From Geoanaerobacter pelophilus (lineage in GTDB: Bacteria; Desulfobacterota; Desulfuromonadia; Geobacterales; DSM-12255): 64,000 bases of DNA. The position numbers and the translations under genes were made by a program. Positions within the stretch are counted from its first letter, which is position 1. Every line of letters begins with the position of its first letter. The DNA is taken from assembly GCF_018476885.1 (NCBI RefSeq), contig NZ_JAHCVJ010000003.1, forward strand, positions 434,001 through 498,000, written 5' to 3'. The notes under the pieces are model-generated. The model did not search any database. It worked only from the letters and a program-made list of their open reading frames with translations, and was not told where the DNA came from. Of this stretch, positions 16,013-25,211 are shown piece after piece.

Positions 16013-16087
16013 TGGAGGCGACGATCGGATTTGAACCGATGAATGAAGCTTTTGCAGAGCTTTGCCTTACCACTTGGCCACGTCGCC
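16013..16087 (-). tRNA. tRNA-Cys (GCA)
   Basis: The cloverleaf folds on the minus strand: 7-bp acceptor stem GGCGACG/CGTCGCC, anticodon stem AAGCT/AGCTT with loop CTGCAAA (anticodon GCA), a GGTTCAAATCC T-arm, discriminator U as expected for tRNA-Cys, and an encoded CCA. It has its own promoter and terminator. Confidence 0.95.
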
Positions 16088-16117
16088 TTGCTATGAACTC
16101 GTTACCGAGCGACGTAC

Positions 16118-16146
16118 TTTTTAGCCTTTTTTCATCCCAATGTCAA
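16118..16146 (-). promoter_or_regulatory. Predicted promoter of tRNA-Cys
   Basis: TTGACA and TAAAAA are separated by 17 bases, 30 bases before the mature tRNA 5' end. Confidence 0.55.
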
Positions 16147-16311
16147 CCAATAATCCGCTCACTTTTCTGCGAACAGCTTCCTGACCGCAACCTCAATTGA
16201 CATGGCGACCGCTAGCGGTAATCTTGAATCAGGAGACAGCGCTCCACAGCGGATAGATACCGGCCGAGGGCTGTTTACTTTCCCAATTGCGGCTGATGTT
16301 CTGAGGGTGTC

Positions 16312-16758
16312 ATGACCGGCAACAATGAAATATTCGCGCTCACTGCCTATGGGTTGATAACGGTCGTCATTGTCGGAGTACTGCTGGCAGCGGCATGGTG
16401 GCTCGGCGCCAAGACCGGCAACAAAAACAAGGATCTCCCCTACGAATCAGGGATCATCCCCAGCGGCTCGGCCCGCATTGCCCAATATATCCCGTTTTAC
16501 CTGGTGGCCATCTTTTTCATCGTCTTTGATGTGGAGACCGCCTTTATCCTTAGCTGGGCGACGGTCTGGGACCTGCTCGGCCTGAGTGGGATGATCCATA
16601 TCTCGTTCTTCATCGTTGCCCTGCTGCTGGGGCTGGTGTGGGTGTGGTTGAAGGGGGGCTTGGATTGGGGACCAAGCAAGAATTATCAGTTCAAGGTTCA
16701 AAGTTCAAAGCTTCCGGATGCCCAACCTCGAACCACAAACCTCGAACCTCGAACATGA
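16312..16758 (+). CDS. nuoA: NADH-quinone oxidoreductase subunit A with extended C-terminus
   Basis: Membrane subunit of complex I, 148 residues with three transmembrane helices. [20 protein letters not shown] near 43-62 and [12 protein letters not shown] near 71-82 are NuoA hallmarks. The native protein should end around GGLDWGPSK (about residue 125). The last 22 residues (from [10 protein letters not shown]) are encoded by low-complexity DNA with repeated GTTCAAAG and CTCGAAC units, suggesting a repeat inserted at the 3' end. Its stop overlaps the nuoBCD start (ATGA), so translation is coupled. Confidence 0.92.
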   Translation: MTGNNEIFALTAYGLITVVIVGVLLAAAWWLGAKTGNKNKDLPYESGIIPSGSARIAQYIPFYLVAIFFIVFDVETAFILSWATVWDLLGLSGMIHISFFIVALLLGLVWVWLKGGLDWGPSKNYQFKVQSSKLPDAQPRTTNLEPRT

Positions 16759-19130
16759 CAAAAAATACGATCCCCGACAATATCCTGCTCACCTCCCTTG
16801 ACGACCTGATCAACTGGGGGCGGGCCAACTCGCTCTGGCCGATGTTTTTCGGGCTGTCGTGCTGCTTCGTCGAGATGATGACCTCGTTCACCTCGCGCCA
16901 CGACATCTCACGCTTCGGGGCCGAGGTGCTGCGGGGCACGCCGCGCGAGGCCGACCTGATGGTGATCGCCGGCACGGTGTTCCGGAAGATGGCGCCTTCG
17001 ATCCTCCGGCTATACGAGCAAATGGCCGAACCGCGCTGGGTGATCTCCATGGGGAGCTGCGCCAATTCAGGCGGTATGTACGATGTCTACAGCGTGGTGC
17101 AGGGGGTGAACCAGATCATCCCGGTGGATGTCTATGTGCCGGGGTGTCCGCCCCGTCCCGAGGCGTTCATGCAGGGGCTGATGCTGCTCCAGGAAAAGAT
17201 TCGCGCTGACGAGCGGCCGGCGCGGCCGGTGCTGCATATGCAGGGTGGCACGCAGGGGACAGTGACGCCGGTGCTGGTCGATGGCGCTACCAAGAGCTGC
17301 GATACCCGCGGTCCCGGCATGGCCGGAACCGCCATCCGCGGTGTCTCGGTCGGCCATCCCAAGCCGTGGCTCCCCCGCTCCGATGAGATGTGGCGGCCTC
17401 CGGCAGCCAGGCACGACTACCCGGATTTCGGCATGGCGAGCGAACTGGAACTGGCGTTCAACCACCGGGTGGCCAGGGACAACAACGCCACCGACATGCT
17501 CACCTACCGCATCCCGGCGGAGCTGCTCCCGGAAGTGGTCCGGCACCTGAAGGACCGCAGCAGCGCGCCGTTCAAGCGTCTCGAAGATATCGCCGCAGTT
17601 GACGACTCCTGCCGCCAGGATCGGGGGCGCTTCAAGGATTACACGGTCAACTACCACCTGCTCAACTTCGACATTCCGGGTCATATCCGGCTCAAGGTGG
17701 AACTGGCCGGCGACTCCCCGGAACTGCCGAGCGTGACCGAGGTCTTCCCAGCAGCCTCCTGGTATGAGCGGGAGGTGTTCGACATGTACGGCATCGGCTT
17801 CAGCGGCCACCAGAACCTCAAGCGGATTCTGATGCCGGATGACTGGCAGGGACACCCGCTGCGCAAGGGGCACCCGTTCCGGGCCACCGAGATGGCACCC
17901 TACACCACCGCCGATGCCCGGCGCCACCAGGCACTGCCGGCCAGCGATTACTTCGACCGTATCGACGACGAGACCCTGATCCTCAATCTCGGTCCGCAGC
18001 ACCCAGGCACCCACGGCATCATCCGGTTCATGCTCAAGCTGAGCGGCGAAGAAATCGTTGATATGGATACGGACATCGGCTACCACCACCGCGGCGCGGA
18101 AAAGATCGCCGAGCGACAGCACTGGAACCAGTTCATCCCCTACACCGACCGGATCGATTACCTGGCCGGGGGACAGAACAACCTGGCCTACGTCACCAGC
18201 GTGGAGAGGCTGTGCAACATCACGGTGCCGGACCGGGCCATCACCATCCGGGTGATGCTGGCCGAGCTGTTTAGAATCGCCAACCACCTGGTCTGGCTCG
18301 GCACCTTTGCCGCCGATGTCGGCGCCATGACCCCGGTCTTCTATACCTTTACCGACCGGGAAAAGATCTTCGACATCGTGGAGCTGATCACCGGCGGCCG
18401 GATGCACCCGGCCTGGTTCCGCATCGGCGGCGTGGCCGAAGACCTGCCCGACGGCTGGGAACGGCTGGTGGCCGATTTCCTGGCCTGGATGCCGCCCCGG
18501 CTCAAGGAGTACGACGACCTGCTGCTGGGCAACCCGATCTTCAAACAGCGCTTACAGGGTGTAGGGGTAATCTCCAAGGAGGACGCCATCGAATGGGGCT
18601 TGTCCGGCCCTAACCTGCGCGCCTGCGGCGTGGAGTGGGATCTGCGCAAGAAGCTCCCCTACAACGGCTACCAGCATTTCCATTTTGAGGTGCCGACCTT
18701 TGATAGCGGCGACTGCTGGGCCCGCTACCTGGTGCGCCGGGCCGAGATGCGGGAATCGTTGCACATCGTCCGCCAGTGCTGGAAGGAGATGCCCCCTGGT
18801 CGCTGGATCACCGACGATTACCGGTTTGTCCTGCCGCAGAAACGGGACACCCTGCACGACATCGAGTCCTTGATCCACCATTTCGTCAACTCCACGCGGG
18901 GGATGGCACCGCCCAAGGGGGAGCACTACGCGGCTATAGAGGCGCCCAAGGGGGAGAACGGCTATTTCGTGGTCTCGGACGGGCTCAATATCCCGTACCG
19001 GGTGCGGATCAAGACCCCCAGCTTCCCGCACATCCAGGCGCTGCCGCAGATGAGCAAGGGGTGGCTGGTGGCGGATTTCCTGGCGATTATCGGATCGATC
19101 GACTTCGTGCTGGCAGACCTGGACCGATGA
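16755..19130 (+). CDS. nuoBCD: Fused NADH-quinone oxidoreductase subunits B/C/D
   Basis: A 791-residue three-subunit fusion of the complex I peripheral arm. NuoB covers about residues 1-175, with cluster N2 ligands Cys36, Cys37, Cys102 and Cys131 ([22 protein letters not shown]). NuoC follows (about 225-380, with [20 protein letters not shown]). NuoD runs from about 400 ([32 protein letters not shown]) to the end (DFVLADLDR). CD fusions are common; BCD fusions are known in Geobacter-type nuo operons. In frame there is an upstream extension through nuoA, but the ATG at 16755 overlapping the nuoA stop is the real start. Confidence 0.95.
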   Translation: MTKNTIPDNILLTSLDDLINWGRANSLWPMFFGLSCCFVEMMTSFTSRHDISRFGAEVLRGTPREADLMVIAGTVFRKMAPSILRLYEQMAEPRWVISMGSCANSGGMYDVYSVVQGVNQIIPVDVYVPGCPPRPEAFMQGLMLLQEKIRADERPARPVLHMQGGTQGTVTPVLVDGATKSCDTRGPGMAGTAIRGVSVGHPKPWLPRSDEMWRPPAARHDYPDFGMASELELAFNHRVARDNNATDMLTYRIPAELLPEVVRHLKDRSSAPFKRLEDIAAVDDSCRQDRGRFKDYTVNYHLLNFDIPGHIRLKVELAGDSPELPSVTEVFPAASWYEREVFDMYGIGFSGHQNLKRILMPDDWQGHPLRKGHPFRATEMAPYTTADARRHQALPASDYFDRIDDETLILNLGPQHPGTHGIIRFMLKLSGEEIVDMDTDIGYHHRGAEKIAERQHWNQFIPYTDRIDYLAGGQNNLAYVTSVERLCNITVPDRAITIRVMLAELFRIANHLVWLGTFAADVGAMTPVFYTFTDREKIFDIVELITGGRMHPAWFRIGGVAEDLPDGWERLVADFLAWMPPRLKEYDDLLLGNPIFKQRLQGVGVISKEDAIEWGLSGPNLRACGVEWDLRKKLPYNGYQHFHFEVPTFDSGDCWARYLVRRAEMRESLHIVRQCWKEMPPGRWITDDYRFVLPQKRDTLHDIESLIHHFVNSTRGMAPPKGEHYAAIEAPKGENGYFVVSDGLNIPYRVRIKTPSFPHIQALPQMSKGWLVADFLAIIGSIDFVLADLDR

Positions 19131-19225
19131 ACATGCCGACCCTTGTCCGGCAATAAGCACCCTCCTGTTTTCCCGCACTTTTTTTGCTTTACCTCACACA
19201 GGCCCTTTAGTATTCTCTTTTCGTC

Positions 19226-19981
19226 ATGCTCAAATACAGCGGCGGAACCCTGTCCGATACCCATAATCACTTTCCCAAGGAATACCCTCTCAAGTTGACG
19301 GTCAACGGCCGTGAGCTGGCAACCCTGATCGCATCACCGCATGATCTGCGGTTTCTCGTGGCAGGGTTCCTGCGCACCCAGGGGTTTGTCCGGGAAGTGG
19401 GCGATTTCCAGACGTTTAGTGTCTGCGACCAGTTTGGCGAGGCCAGGGTGCATATCCGCGGTGAAATCCCCGACCAGCTGACGCCGGTCCTGACCTCAGG
19501 CTGTGGAACCGGCATCAGCTTCTCGCTCAATGCCGGCCCGGCTCGGGAGGTTCCGAAGGACGTCCGTTTTGCCCCAGCCGCGATCTTTGCCATGATGCAC
19601 GATATGGGGCACCGTGCCGAACACTACTGTCGCCATGGCGGCATCCACTCCGCCGCGGTCAGTGACGGCGACCGGATTATCTTCCATGCTGAAGATCTCG
19701 GGCGCCACAACACCATCGACCGGCTCGCCGGGCAGGCGCTCTTTGCCGGTATCGACCTCACCGGCAGCATGCTCCTCACCTCCGGCCGGGTCTCCGCTGA
19801 GATGGCATCCAAGGCGGCATCTCTCGGCGTTGCCCTGATCGCCTCCCGCACCTCCCCGACCGATATGGCCGTCGAGATCTGCACCCGGCACAATATCGGC
19901 CTGGCAGGCTATGTTCGCGGCAATAGCTTTCGCATCGCCGCCTGTCCGGAACGTTTCGAGCTTGACGCAGCAGCTGACTGA
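19226..19981 (+). CDS. fdhD: FdhD/NarQ-family accessory sulfurtransferase
   Basis: A 251-residue protein of the FdhD family. FdhD moves sulfur from IscS to the bis-pterin molybdenum or tungsten cofactor of formate dehydrogenases. Family segments seen are FLVAGFLRTQGFV, CRHGGIHSAAVSDGD, EDLGRHNTIDRLAGQAL and LTSGRVSAEMASKAASLGV. The CxxC pair of the Escherichia protein is reduced to a single cysteine in SGCGTG near residue 91. It stops 31 bases before an aldehyde:ferredoxin oxidoreductase gene and no formate dehydrogenase is nearby, so it may serve that tungsten enzyme. No clear ribosome binding site precedes the ATG. Confidence 0.88.
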   Translation: MLKYSGGTLSDTHNHFPKEYPLKLTVNGRELATLIASPHDLRFLVAGFLRTQGFVREVGDFQTFSVCDQFGEARVHIRGEIPDQLTPVLTSGCGTGISFSLNAGPAREVPKDVRFAPAAIFAMMHDMGHRAEHYCRHGGIHSAAVSDGDRIIFHAEDLGRHNTIDRLAGQALFAGIDLTGSMLLTSGRVSAEMASKAASLGVALIASRTSPTDMAVEICTRHNIGLAGYVRGNSFRIAACPERFELDAAAD

Positions 19982-20012
19982 TCATCACTACCCGAATCAA
20001 AGGAACGCACTT

Positions 20013-22190
20013 ATGGAATACACACAAGGAACCATAACCCGGGGCTATACCAACAGAATCCTGGAGATCGACCTCAACGACAGCGCTATCGCCATCACCC
20101 CGCTCGACCCTCAGGTGCGCGATTACTTTATCGGCGGCCGCAGTCTCGGCCTCTACCTGCTGCACCGCTCCATAACGCTGGAGACCAAGGCAACCGACCC
20201 CGCGAACCCGCTTATCCTTGCCAACGGCCCGCTGGGAGGGATTCCGCAATTCCCCGGCACTGCCAAGGCCATGGCCGTTGCCCTGTCGCCGTTGACCGGA
20301 GTCCCCGGGGTCTCCAATTTCGGCGGCTACTTTGGCGCGTTCCTGAAATACGCCGGTTTCGACGCCATCAAGGTTACCGGCACAGCCGGTCGCGACAGCG
20401 TGATCGTTATCAACGGGTTCACTCACGAAGTAACGGTCGAGGACGCTCCGGCCGACGACGAATCCTTTGATCTGGAAAAGCATATTGCCGAGCGGTTTAC
20501 CGCTGCCGGCTACGACAAGCGTAACATCGCCTTCATGTCCACCGGCACCGGTGCTGCCCACACCAGCTACGGCTGCATCAACAGCCACTATTACGATGTC
20601 ACCAAGCCGACCCCGACCGGTCGGGGGGTGTTCCGCACCAAGCAGGCCGGCAGGACCGGCATCGGCTCGGTGATGGCCGCCAAGCGGGTCAGCGCCATCA
20701 TTGTGCTGGCCGAATACCCGCACGGCGAAAACCCGTACGGCGCGGCAGACTGGGACAAAGTGAAACAGGCCGGGGCGCGGTTGCACAAGATTGTCAAGGA
20801 AGTCGATCCCCAGCAGTTGAAGATGCACCGCAAGGGTAGCGTCGGGCTGATCACCTTCATGAGCAAACATGAATACCAGTCGCTGCCGGTAAGGAATTTC
20901 CAGGGGGGCTCAGACCCGCGGGCAGTCCAGATCTGCGGCAAGCATTACGCGGAACACCTGTTCGAACACCGCGGCATGGATGGCTGCTTCCCCGGCTGCA
21001 ACCTGCAGTGCAACAAGGGCGGCTGGGTGACGCTGGTCTCGGGAACCCACCAGGGACAAAGAGTCTGGGTCGATGGCCCGGAATACGAGACTGCCGCCGG
21101 CTTCGGCTCCAACCTCGATGTCTGGAGCGCCGAGTTCATCATGGAGGCCAACTGGCACTGCGACAACTACGGTATCGACACTATCACCACCGCCACCATC
21201 ATGGCGTTTCTCATGGAGTGTTTCCAGCGAGGCTACCTGACCTCGGCGGAAACCGAAGGACTGGAACTGACCTGGGGCAACGAAGCGGCATCCTTCGAGT
21301 TCATCCACCAGCTCGCCCGCGGCAAGACCGAGCTTACCCGGATCGCCGGCAAGGGGATGCTCGAACTGGAAGAGTGGGTTGCCCGAAAATACCAGGAACG
21401 CACCGGCACGGATCCCAGGGCTGATCTCGCCCTGTTCGCCATGCAGACCAAGGGACTTCCCTTCTCGTTCTACCGCACCCACCGGTCACTCTCCATGCAG
21501 GGCTCCTATGCCGCGGCAAGCGACATCGGCGCCCACCATGCCGCCGCCTGGCTCATAAAAGCCGACCTCCTCGGCGCATTCCCGTCATTCCAGGACAAGG
21601 CCAAGGCTTTGATGGCCTACCCGAGGGTGCGGCTGGGGAACGACAACCTGGGCGTCTGCAAACTGCCGTGGGTCGATGTCTTCAACCCCGCATCCGCCGA
21701 ACGGGTCGGTACGGACATCTACATCAACCCGGCATCCCAGGAGATCTACGCCGATTTCTACAACGGCGTCCTCGGCACTGACCTCGACTGGGAGGAGATC
21801 TTCGAGCAGACCGACCGCGACATCAACCTGCAGCGGGTCATGAACGTCATGACATACGGGGCCGCAACCGGGGATTACGACTGGATACCCGACCGGGCGA
21901 TCGGTCCGACGGAAGACGCGCTCTACGAGACCGAAGCCGACTATAACGACGGGGAAGTGGCGTCGATCCTGGTCAAAGGGATCGAAGAGGTACAAAAGAT
22001 GCCCACGCCAGAGAAGCGCACCATCCTGATGGAGCATCGCAAAAACGAACTGCGCCGCCTGGTAGATGTCTACTACGACGCTCGCGGCTGGAGCGAGAAC
22101 GGCATCCCGGCCGTGGAAACTCTGCAGTATCTGGGCTTGTGGGACTATCTCGGCAGTGAGACCAAAGAGCGGCTGCAACAGTTGCTCTGA
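20013..22190 (+). CDS. Tungsten-dependent aldehyde:ferredoxin oxidoreductase family enzyme
   Basis: A 725-residue AOR-family protein that in relatives interconverts aldehydes and carboxylates at a tungsto-bispterin with a nearby 4Fe-4S cluster. The N-terminal domain has IGGRSLGLYLLHR and GVSNFGGYFGAFLKYAG. Cluster ligands are probably the three cysteines in GCFPGCNLQCNKG plus that in LGVCKLPWVD. It is longer than classical AOR (about 605), with an extra C-terminal part. The ATG at 20013 has AAAGGA upstream. It resembles BamB-like members in family only; no other bam genes are present. Placement after nuoABCD suggests electron exchange with a redox chain, but this is not shown by sequence. Confidence 0.88.
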   Translation: MEYTQGTITRGYTNRILEIDLNDSAIAITPLDPQVRDYFIGGRSLGLYLLHRSITLETKATDPANPLILANGPLGGIPQFPGTAKAMAVALSPLTGVPGVSNFGGYFGAFLKYAGFDAIKVTGTAGRDSVIVINGFTHEVTVEDAPADDESFDLEKHIAERFTAAGYDKRNIAFMSTGTGAAHTSYGCINSHYYDVTKPTPTGRGVFRTKQAGRTGIGSVMAAKRVSAIIVLAEYPHGENPYGAADWDKVKQAGARLHKIVKEVDPQQLKMHRKGSVGLITFMSKHEYQSLPVRNFQGGSDPRAVQICGKHYAEHLFEHRGMDGCFPGCNLQCNKGGWVTLVSGTHQGQRVWVDGPEYETAAGFGSNLDVWSAEFIMEANWHCDNYGIDTITTATIMAFLMECFQRGYLTSAETEGLELTWGNEAASFEFIHQLARGKTELTRIAGKGMLELEEWVARKYQERTGTDPRADLALFAMQTKGLPFSFYRTHRSLSMQGSYAAASDIGAHHAAAWLIKADLLGAFPSFQDKAKALMAYPRVRLGNDNLGVCKLPWVDVFNPASAERVGTDIYINPASQEIYADFYNGVLGTDLDWEEIFEQTDRDINLQRVMNVMTYGAATGDYDWIPDRAIGPTEDALYETEADYNDGEVASILVKGIEEVQKMPTPEKRTILMEHRKNELRRLVDVYYDARGWSENGIPAVETLQYLGLWDYLGSETKERLQQLL

Positions 22191-22210
22191 TTAGTTGTTG
22201 GTAAGTTGAT

Positions 22211-22254
22211 AAAAAAAAGGCCTTGCAAGGATGACACTTGCAGGGCCTTTTTTG
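22211..22254. terminator. Bidirectional terminator
   Basis: AAGGCCTTGCAAG and CTTGCAGGGCCTT form a stem with A- and T-runs on the two sides, between the convergent AOR and mazF genes. Confidence 0.85.
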
Positions 22255-22270
22255 TCAAGGAAGGCAAGAC

Positions 22271-22594
22271 CTATGGAGCAAACATTTCAGCAAGAATAGA
22301 TAAAACCTCTTCCTGCGTGTTTTTGCCAGCTTTCCCGAGTTTCTGAACGAGTCGTGCCTTGTCAACGGTTCTTATCTGGTCAAGGACCACTTGTCCATTT
22401 TTTCCTTGGAGAGAACAAGACACTCGGGTGGGATAATCCCTGCCCTTGGTTGTCATTGGGGCAACTATTACGGTCGCAACATACCGGTTCATTTCATCTG
22501 GAGAGATAATAAGACAAGGTCTGGCTTTGCGAATTTCATGGCCGACGGTTGGATCCAGATTGACAAGATAGACATCGAAGCGTTTGACTACCAT
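22271..22594 (-). CDS. MazF/PemK-family endoribonuclease toxin
   Basis: A 107-residue toxin of a type II toxin-antitoxin pair; relatives cut mRNA at short motifs. FDVYLVNLDPTVGHEIRKARP near the N-terminus is the family signature, with ARPCLIISPD and VIVAPMTT following. The ATG at 22594 lies eight bases after AAGGA and overlaps the antitoxin gene by seven bases; an ATG two codons earlier is possible. It forms an operon with mazE driven by a good promoter, and sits at the end of a cassette-like cluster. Confidence 0.9.
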   Translation of the reverse strand: MVVKRFDVYLVNLDPTVGHEIRKARPCLIISPDEMNRYVATVIVAPMTTKGRDYPTRVSCSLQGKNGQVVLDQIRTVDKARLVQKLGKAGKNTQEEVLSILAEMFAP

Positions 22595-22842
22595 TGCCAT
22601 TCTTCCTTTTCCCACTCTGTTTGTACGCTCAAATCGTCGTCGATGATCTTATCGTCGCTGCTTTCAGCCATGAGTTTGAATTTTTCTCCCCATCCTTGAC
22701 GGGGATGTGAAGCTGAGCGGATGATGATCTTTTCATCCTCTACATCAAGCTCAACTTCAGTTCCAAGGTGGCTCTGCTGAAGGAGAACCTTGGGGATTCT
22801 TATACCTTGCGAATTGCCTATGCGAATAATGCTTGTCCTCAT
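22588..22842 (-). CDS. MazE/AbrB-family antitoxin
   Basis: An 84-residue protein with an N-terminal swapped-hairpin AbrB domain (SIIRIGNSQGIRIPKVLLQQ, about residues 4-23, then VELDVEDEKIIIR) that binds its own promoter, and an acidic C-terminal tail (SSDDKIIDDDLSVQTEWEKE) that would bind and block MazF. The gene overlaps mazF. A GGAGG ribosome binding site lies in a short hairpin upstream. Confidence 0.9.
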   Translation of the reverse strand: MRTSIIRIGNSQGIRIPKVLLQQSHLGTEVELDVEDEKIIIRSASHPRQGWGEKFKLMAESSDDKIIDDDLSVQTEWEKEEWQW

Positions 22843-22884
22843 ATATGATTTCCTCCGTTAAATAATGGAGTTATTTGTAGCCAC

Positions 22885-22913
22885 ATTGTAATTACTAAAA
22901 TGGAGATCGTCAA
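22885..22913 (-). promoter_or_regulatory. Promoter of the mazEF pair
   Basis: TTGACG and TACAAT are 17 bases apart on the minus strand. The related strings CTCCATTTTAG and CTCCATTATT surround the -10 and could be antitoxin-binding sites. Confidence 0.6.
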
Positions 22914-22941
22914 GATATTCTTCGAGGATTATAAATATTGA

Positions 22942-23002
22942 GCGAACGGCTTCGCCGCTGAGCCGTGAGCATCAGCGAATCGCCTCAAGTGTCATGTTAT
23001 GT
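22942..23002 (-). other. attC-like site after the 172-residue protein gene
   Basis: On the minus strand the site begins ACATAAC, overlapping the TGA stop of the preceding gene, and ends with GGCTCAGCGGCGAAGCCGTT. The right arm closely matches that of the site at 33538-33599 (GCTCAGCGGCAATGCCGTT). Confidence 0.5.
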
Positions 23003-23520
23003 CATTTTGCTAAAGCATTAAGTTGACGTTCAATCCCTGCTTTTATTTTATTAGTGCCCTGCCCAAGGACAGTAAGATAGCCTTCCCATTCACGATAGAG
23101 TCCGGGTATTTCGCCTTCTGTTATTCCGTGTCCAGAGAGGACTTTCTTCTCTAATTCAATAAAGTTATTTTTAAGCGGAGTGTGCCCACCATCCAATGTC
23201 TCCAGGTGTGGAACTAGGTCTGGTGCATAGCTTCGTATGAGCATTTTTAGCCGGCTTACATCGGACCCGGGATGGTTGCGGTTATTAAGAAAAGTGTCCT
23301 TGTCGGCCGGTAGGTTCTGTCTTGCATTTATCATCTCTCGCCTATGTCCGTCATATATTGCTTGGCAGAGGCCATACGCCGTCTCTAGTTTTTCAGCTAG
23401 AAGTTTCTTTTTCGTATTCTTTTCGTTTAGTCGACTTTGAAGGAATGCACCACCATAGCCACATAAAGCTCCCAACACTACATTTAGTGATCCTACGAAT
23501 ACGTTTGCAGCATCTCCCAT
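23002..23520 (-). CDS. Membrane-anchored protein of unknown function
   Basis: A 172-residue protein. One hydrophobic segment (VFVGSLNVVLGALCGYGGAF, residues 7-26) is followed by a charged, probably helical region (RLNEKNTKKKLLAEKLETAY), so it is likely an inner-membrane anchor with a cytoplasmic coiled domain. No family was recognised. The stop codon overlaps the left core of an attC-like site and the start follows AGAGG, like the upstream DUF4145 gene. GC content is clearly below that of the nuo genes. It probably arrived as a cassette. Confidence 0.65.
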   Translation of the reverse strand: MGDAANVFVGSLNVVLGALCGYGGAFLQSRLNEKNTKKKLLAEKLETAYGLCQAIYDGHRREMINARQNLPADKDTFLNNRNHPGSDVSRLKMLIRSYAPDLVPHLETLDGGHTPLKNNFIELEKKVLSGHGITEGEIPGLYREWEGYLTVLGQGTNKIKAGIERQLNALAK

Positions 23521-23576
23521 TGCACTTAGCCTCTTTAGAATTTGGTTAACGACATAAGTGTTAAAACACTACCGGA

Positions 23577-24500
23577 TCATAAAAATGAGAATTCATCCTC
23601 TTCATTTACTTGCGGCTTACTAACCTCTCCAATTGTGTAAAGCTGAATGTCACGACCGTCAATTTTCTCGATTTTTTCAAGCTTTAAGTACGCAATATTA
23701 CCAGCTGAAATATCATCGATAAGTTTTGCCTCAAATGATGTAAGTGATTGCGTTACTAAACGTCTTTTTCTGCCTAATATATTCGCAACACTCATAGTTT
23801 CGCCCAACTTAAGTTGTTTTACACTTGAGGAAAGGGCTTTGAGAAACTCATCATAGGTCTCAATGACTGTTTCAAGCCTTTTTGCTTTTTTTTCTAAAAT
23901 AAAGACCGAATTCAGAAGATGCTCTACAATTTCTAAAGCAACTCTAAGCTCTGACTCATTCGGTTCGAGAATTTCATGTGCAGCATCATTACCAAGAAAT
24001 CTAATTGCATGCAGGCGACGCTTATCACCATTAGATACGTGGCCAGCTTTAAATAATTGATCAATTCTTTTCTCTAGAGAATTACCAGATATTTTTAGAT
24101 GATTACATGTGGCCTCAATAGTTGCTCTTAAACCAACACTGGCTAAAATATAAGCTTCTTCACCGTATGCTGATAACGTCTGCTGGTATACGTTTCTTAT
24201 GACATCAGGAATATAGTAACTACAATCTAGCCTCTTATGATTTCTTATCGTTTTTGGAAACAATGATACTGTTGTTGTATGTTCATAATTTCCGTCATCT
24301 GTCTCATGAACGTCGCAATAATCGTCATATTGATATCTAAAAGCTATGTTCAGGCACCCACGGCATCTTATTACCTGCCAAGTTTCAGCATCTGGATACT
24401 CATCTGGATCAGCGCTAATGTGATGAATGTACATTTCTTCATGCTGAGTCTTTCTTGCACACCTTTTACAGTCCGCCCAAATTATCTTTTCCTCTGACAT
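23577..24500 (-). CDS. DUF4145 domain protein with N-terminal zinc-ribbon-like cysteines
   Basis: A 307-residue cytoplasmic protein. CKRCARKTQH near residues 11-20 and CRGC near 51-54 give a two-CxxC knuckle. The middle (YILASVGLRATIEATCNHL and RRLHAIRFLGNDAAHEILEP, about 118-185) is the DUF4145 signature, often found in defence or restriction-associated proteins, here without a nuclease domain. The start follows GTTAGGC, a perfect attC right core, by about 25 bases. It is AT-rich relative to its surroundings. Role unknown; a defence link is only suggestive. Confidence 0.78.
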   Translation of the reverse strand: MSEEKIIWADCKRCARKTQHEEMYIHHISADPDEYPDAETWQVIRCRGCLNIAFRYQYDDYCDVHETDDGNYEHTTTVSLFPKTIRNHKRLDCSYYIPDVIRNVYQQTLSAYGEEAYILASVGLRATIEATCNHLKISGNSLEKRIDQLFKAGHVSNGDKRRLHAIRFLGNDAAHEILEPNESELRVALEIVEHLLNSVFILEKKAKRLETVIETYDEFLKALSSSVKQLKLGETMSVANILGRKRRLVTQSLTSFEAKLIDDISAGNIAYLKLEKIEKIDGRDIQLYTIGEVSKPQVNEEDEFSFL

Positions 24501-24525
24501 AGTTGCCTCTTATTTCGAATTATTT

Positions 24526-24590
24526 GCCTAACGGGGGCCGCGGCGCGTTAACGCCCACAGGGGGCAGACAGACAGATTAACCGCCCATAA
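24526..24590 (-). other. attC-like end upstream of the DUF4145 gene
   Basis: The minus strand ends in CGCGGCCCCCGTTAGGC, with GTTAGGC matching the attC right core GTTRRRY style. The matching left core is not clear; the remainder (24541-24590) is GC-rich with short palindromes. Confidence 0.4.
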
Positions 24591-24743
24591 TCCTGACATA
24601 TCCGCCTTTTACACCACCCTTTCCCCTATTACAACCGGAAAATACTATTTTAAAAAACCGCTAGTTAGCAAACTGAGTGCTTTAGGAAGAACATTTGCGG
24701 CTTAAGCGGTTGCTCATCTGCCAATTGATGATAGTTTTTAGAT
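24591..24743. other. Intergenic region before nuoE
   Basis: AT-rich. It should contain the promoter for the nuoE block, but no confident -35/-10 pair was found. CCGCTAGTTAGC and GCGGCTTAAGCGG are short palindromic strings. Confidence 0.3.
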
Positions 24744-25211
24744 ATGATTCCTGACACCCTGAAATCCAAACTGCAGCAACGTATATCCCACGCTGTCACC
24801 CCGCGGGAGGCGGCGGTGGATGTGCTGAAGATGCTGCAGGCGCATTACGGCTGGCTTACCGACGAGGCGGTCGCTGAGGCGGCGGAACTGCTCGGGCTCT
24901 CCACCCTGCAGGTGGATGAACTGGCCACCTTTTACGAGATGCTCTACCGCCGACCGGTGGGCAGAAGAGTGATCCATGTCTGCGACTCCATCTCCTGCTG
25001 GTCCATGGGTGGAGAGGCGCTCATAGCCCACTTTTCGAAGTACCTGGGGATAAAACCGGGCGAGACCACCGAAGATGGCGCTTTCACCCTCCTCCCCTGC
25101 TGCTGCCTCGGCAACTGCAGGGAGGCGCCGACCGTTATGATCGGCGACACCATCTACGATCGGGTGACACCGGAGTTGGCAGAGCAGATCGTGGCAAAGG
25201 AGAGAACATGA
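24744..25211 (+). CDS. nuoE: NADH-quinone oxidoreductase subunit E
   Basis: The 24-kDa thioredoxin-like subunit of the NADH-dehydrogenase module, 155 residues. Ligands for its 2Fe-2S cluster are in CDSISC (C-x4-C, about residues 81-86) and CLGNC (C-x3-C, about 122-126). AHYGWLTDEAV and YEMLYRRPVGR are typical. There is no good ribosome binding site before the ATG at 24744. The stop overlaps the cytochrome gene that follows (ATGA), so a heme protein is co-translated with a complex I subunit. Confidence 0.92.
   Translation: MIPDTLKSKLQQRISHAVTPREAAVDVLKMLQAHYGWLTDEAVAEAAELLGLSTLQVDELATFYEMLYRRPVGRRVIHVCDSISCWSMGGEALIAHFSKYLGIKPGETTEDGAFTLLPCCCLGNCREAPTVMIGDTIYDRVTPELAEQIVAKERT

Noticed and set aside
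17067-18407. Open frame of 446 codons antisense to nuoBCD
   Set aside because: Shadow frame caused by high third-position GC; no recognisable motifs.
20013-22190. BamB benzoyl-CoA reductase subunit
   Set aside because: AOR family but no bamC-I genes, longer than BamB and paired with fdhD, so a general AOR call is safer.
23530-23575. attC site between the DUF4145 and 172-residue protein genes
   Set aside because: Only a short AGTGTT/AACACT hairpin and a CGTTAACC string are present; no left core, so not counted as a site.
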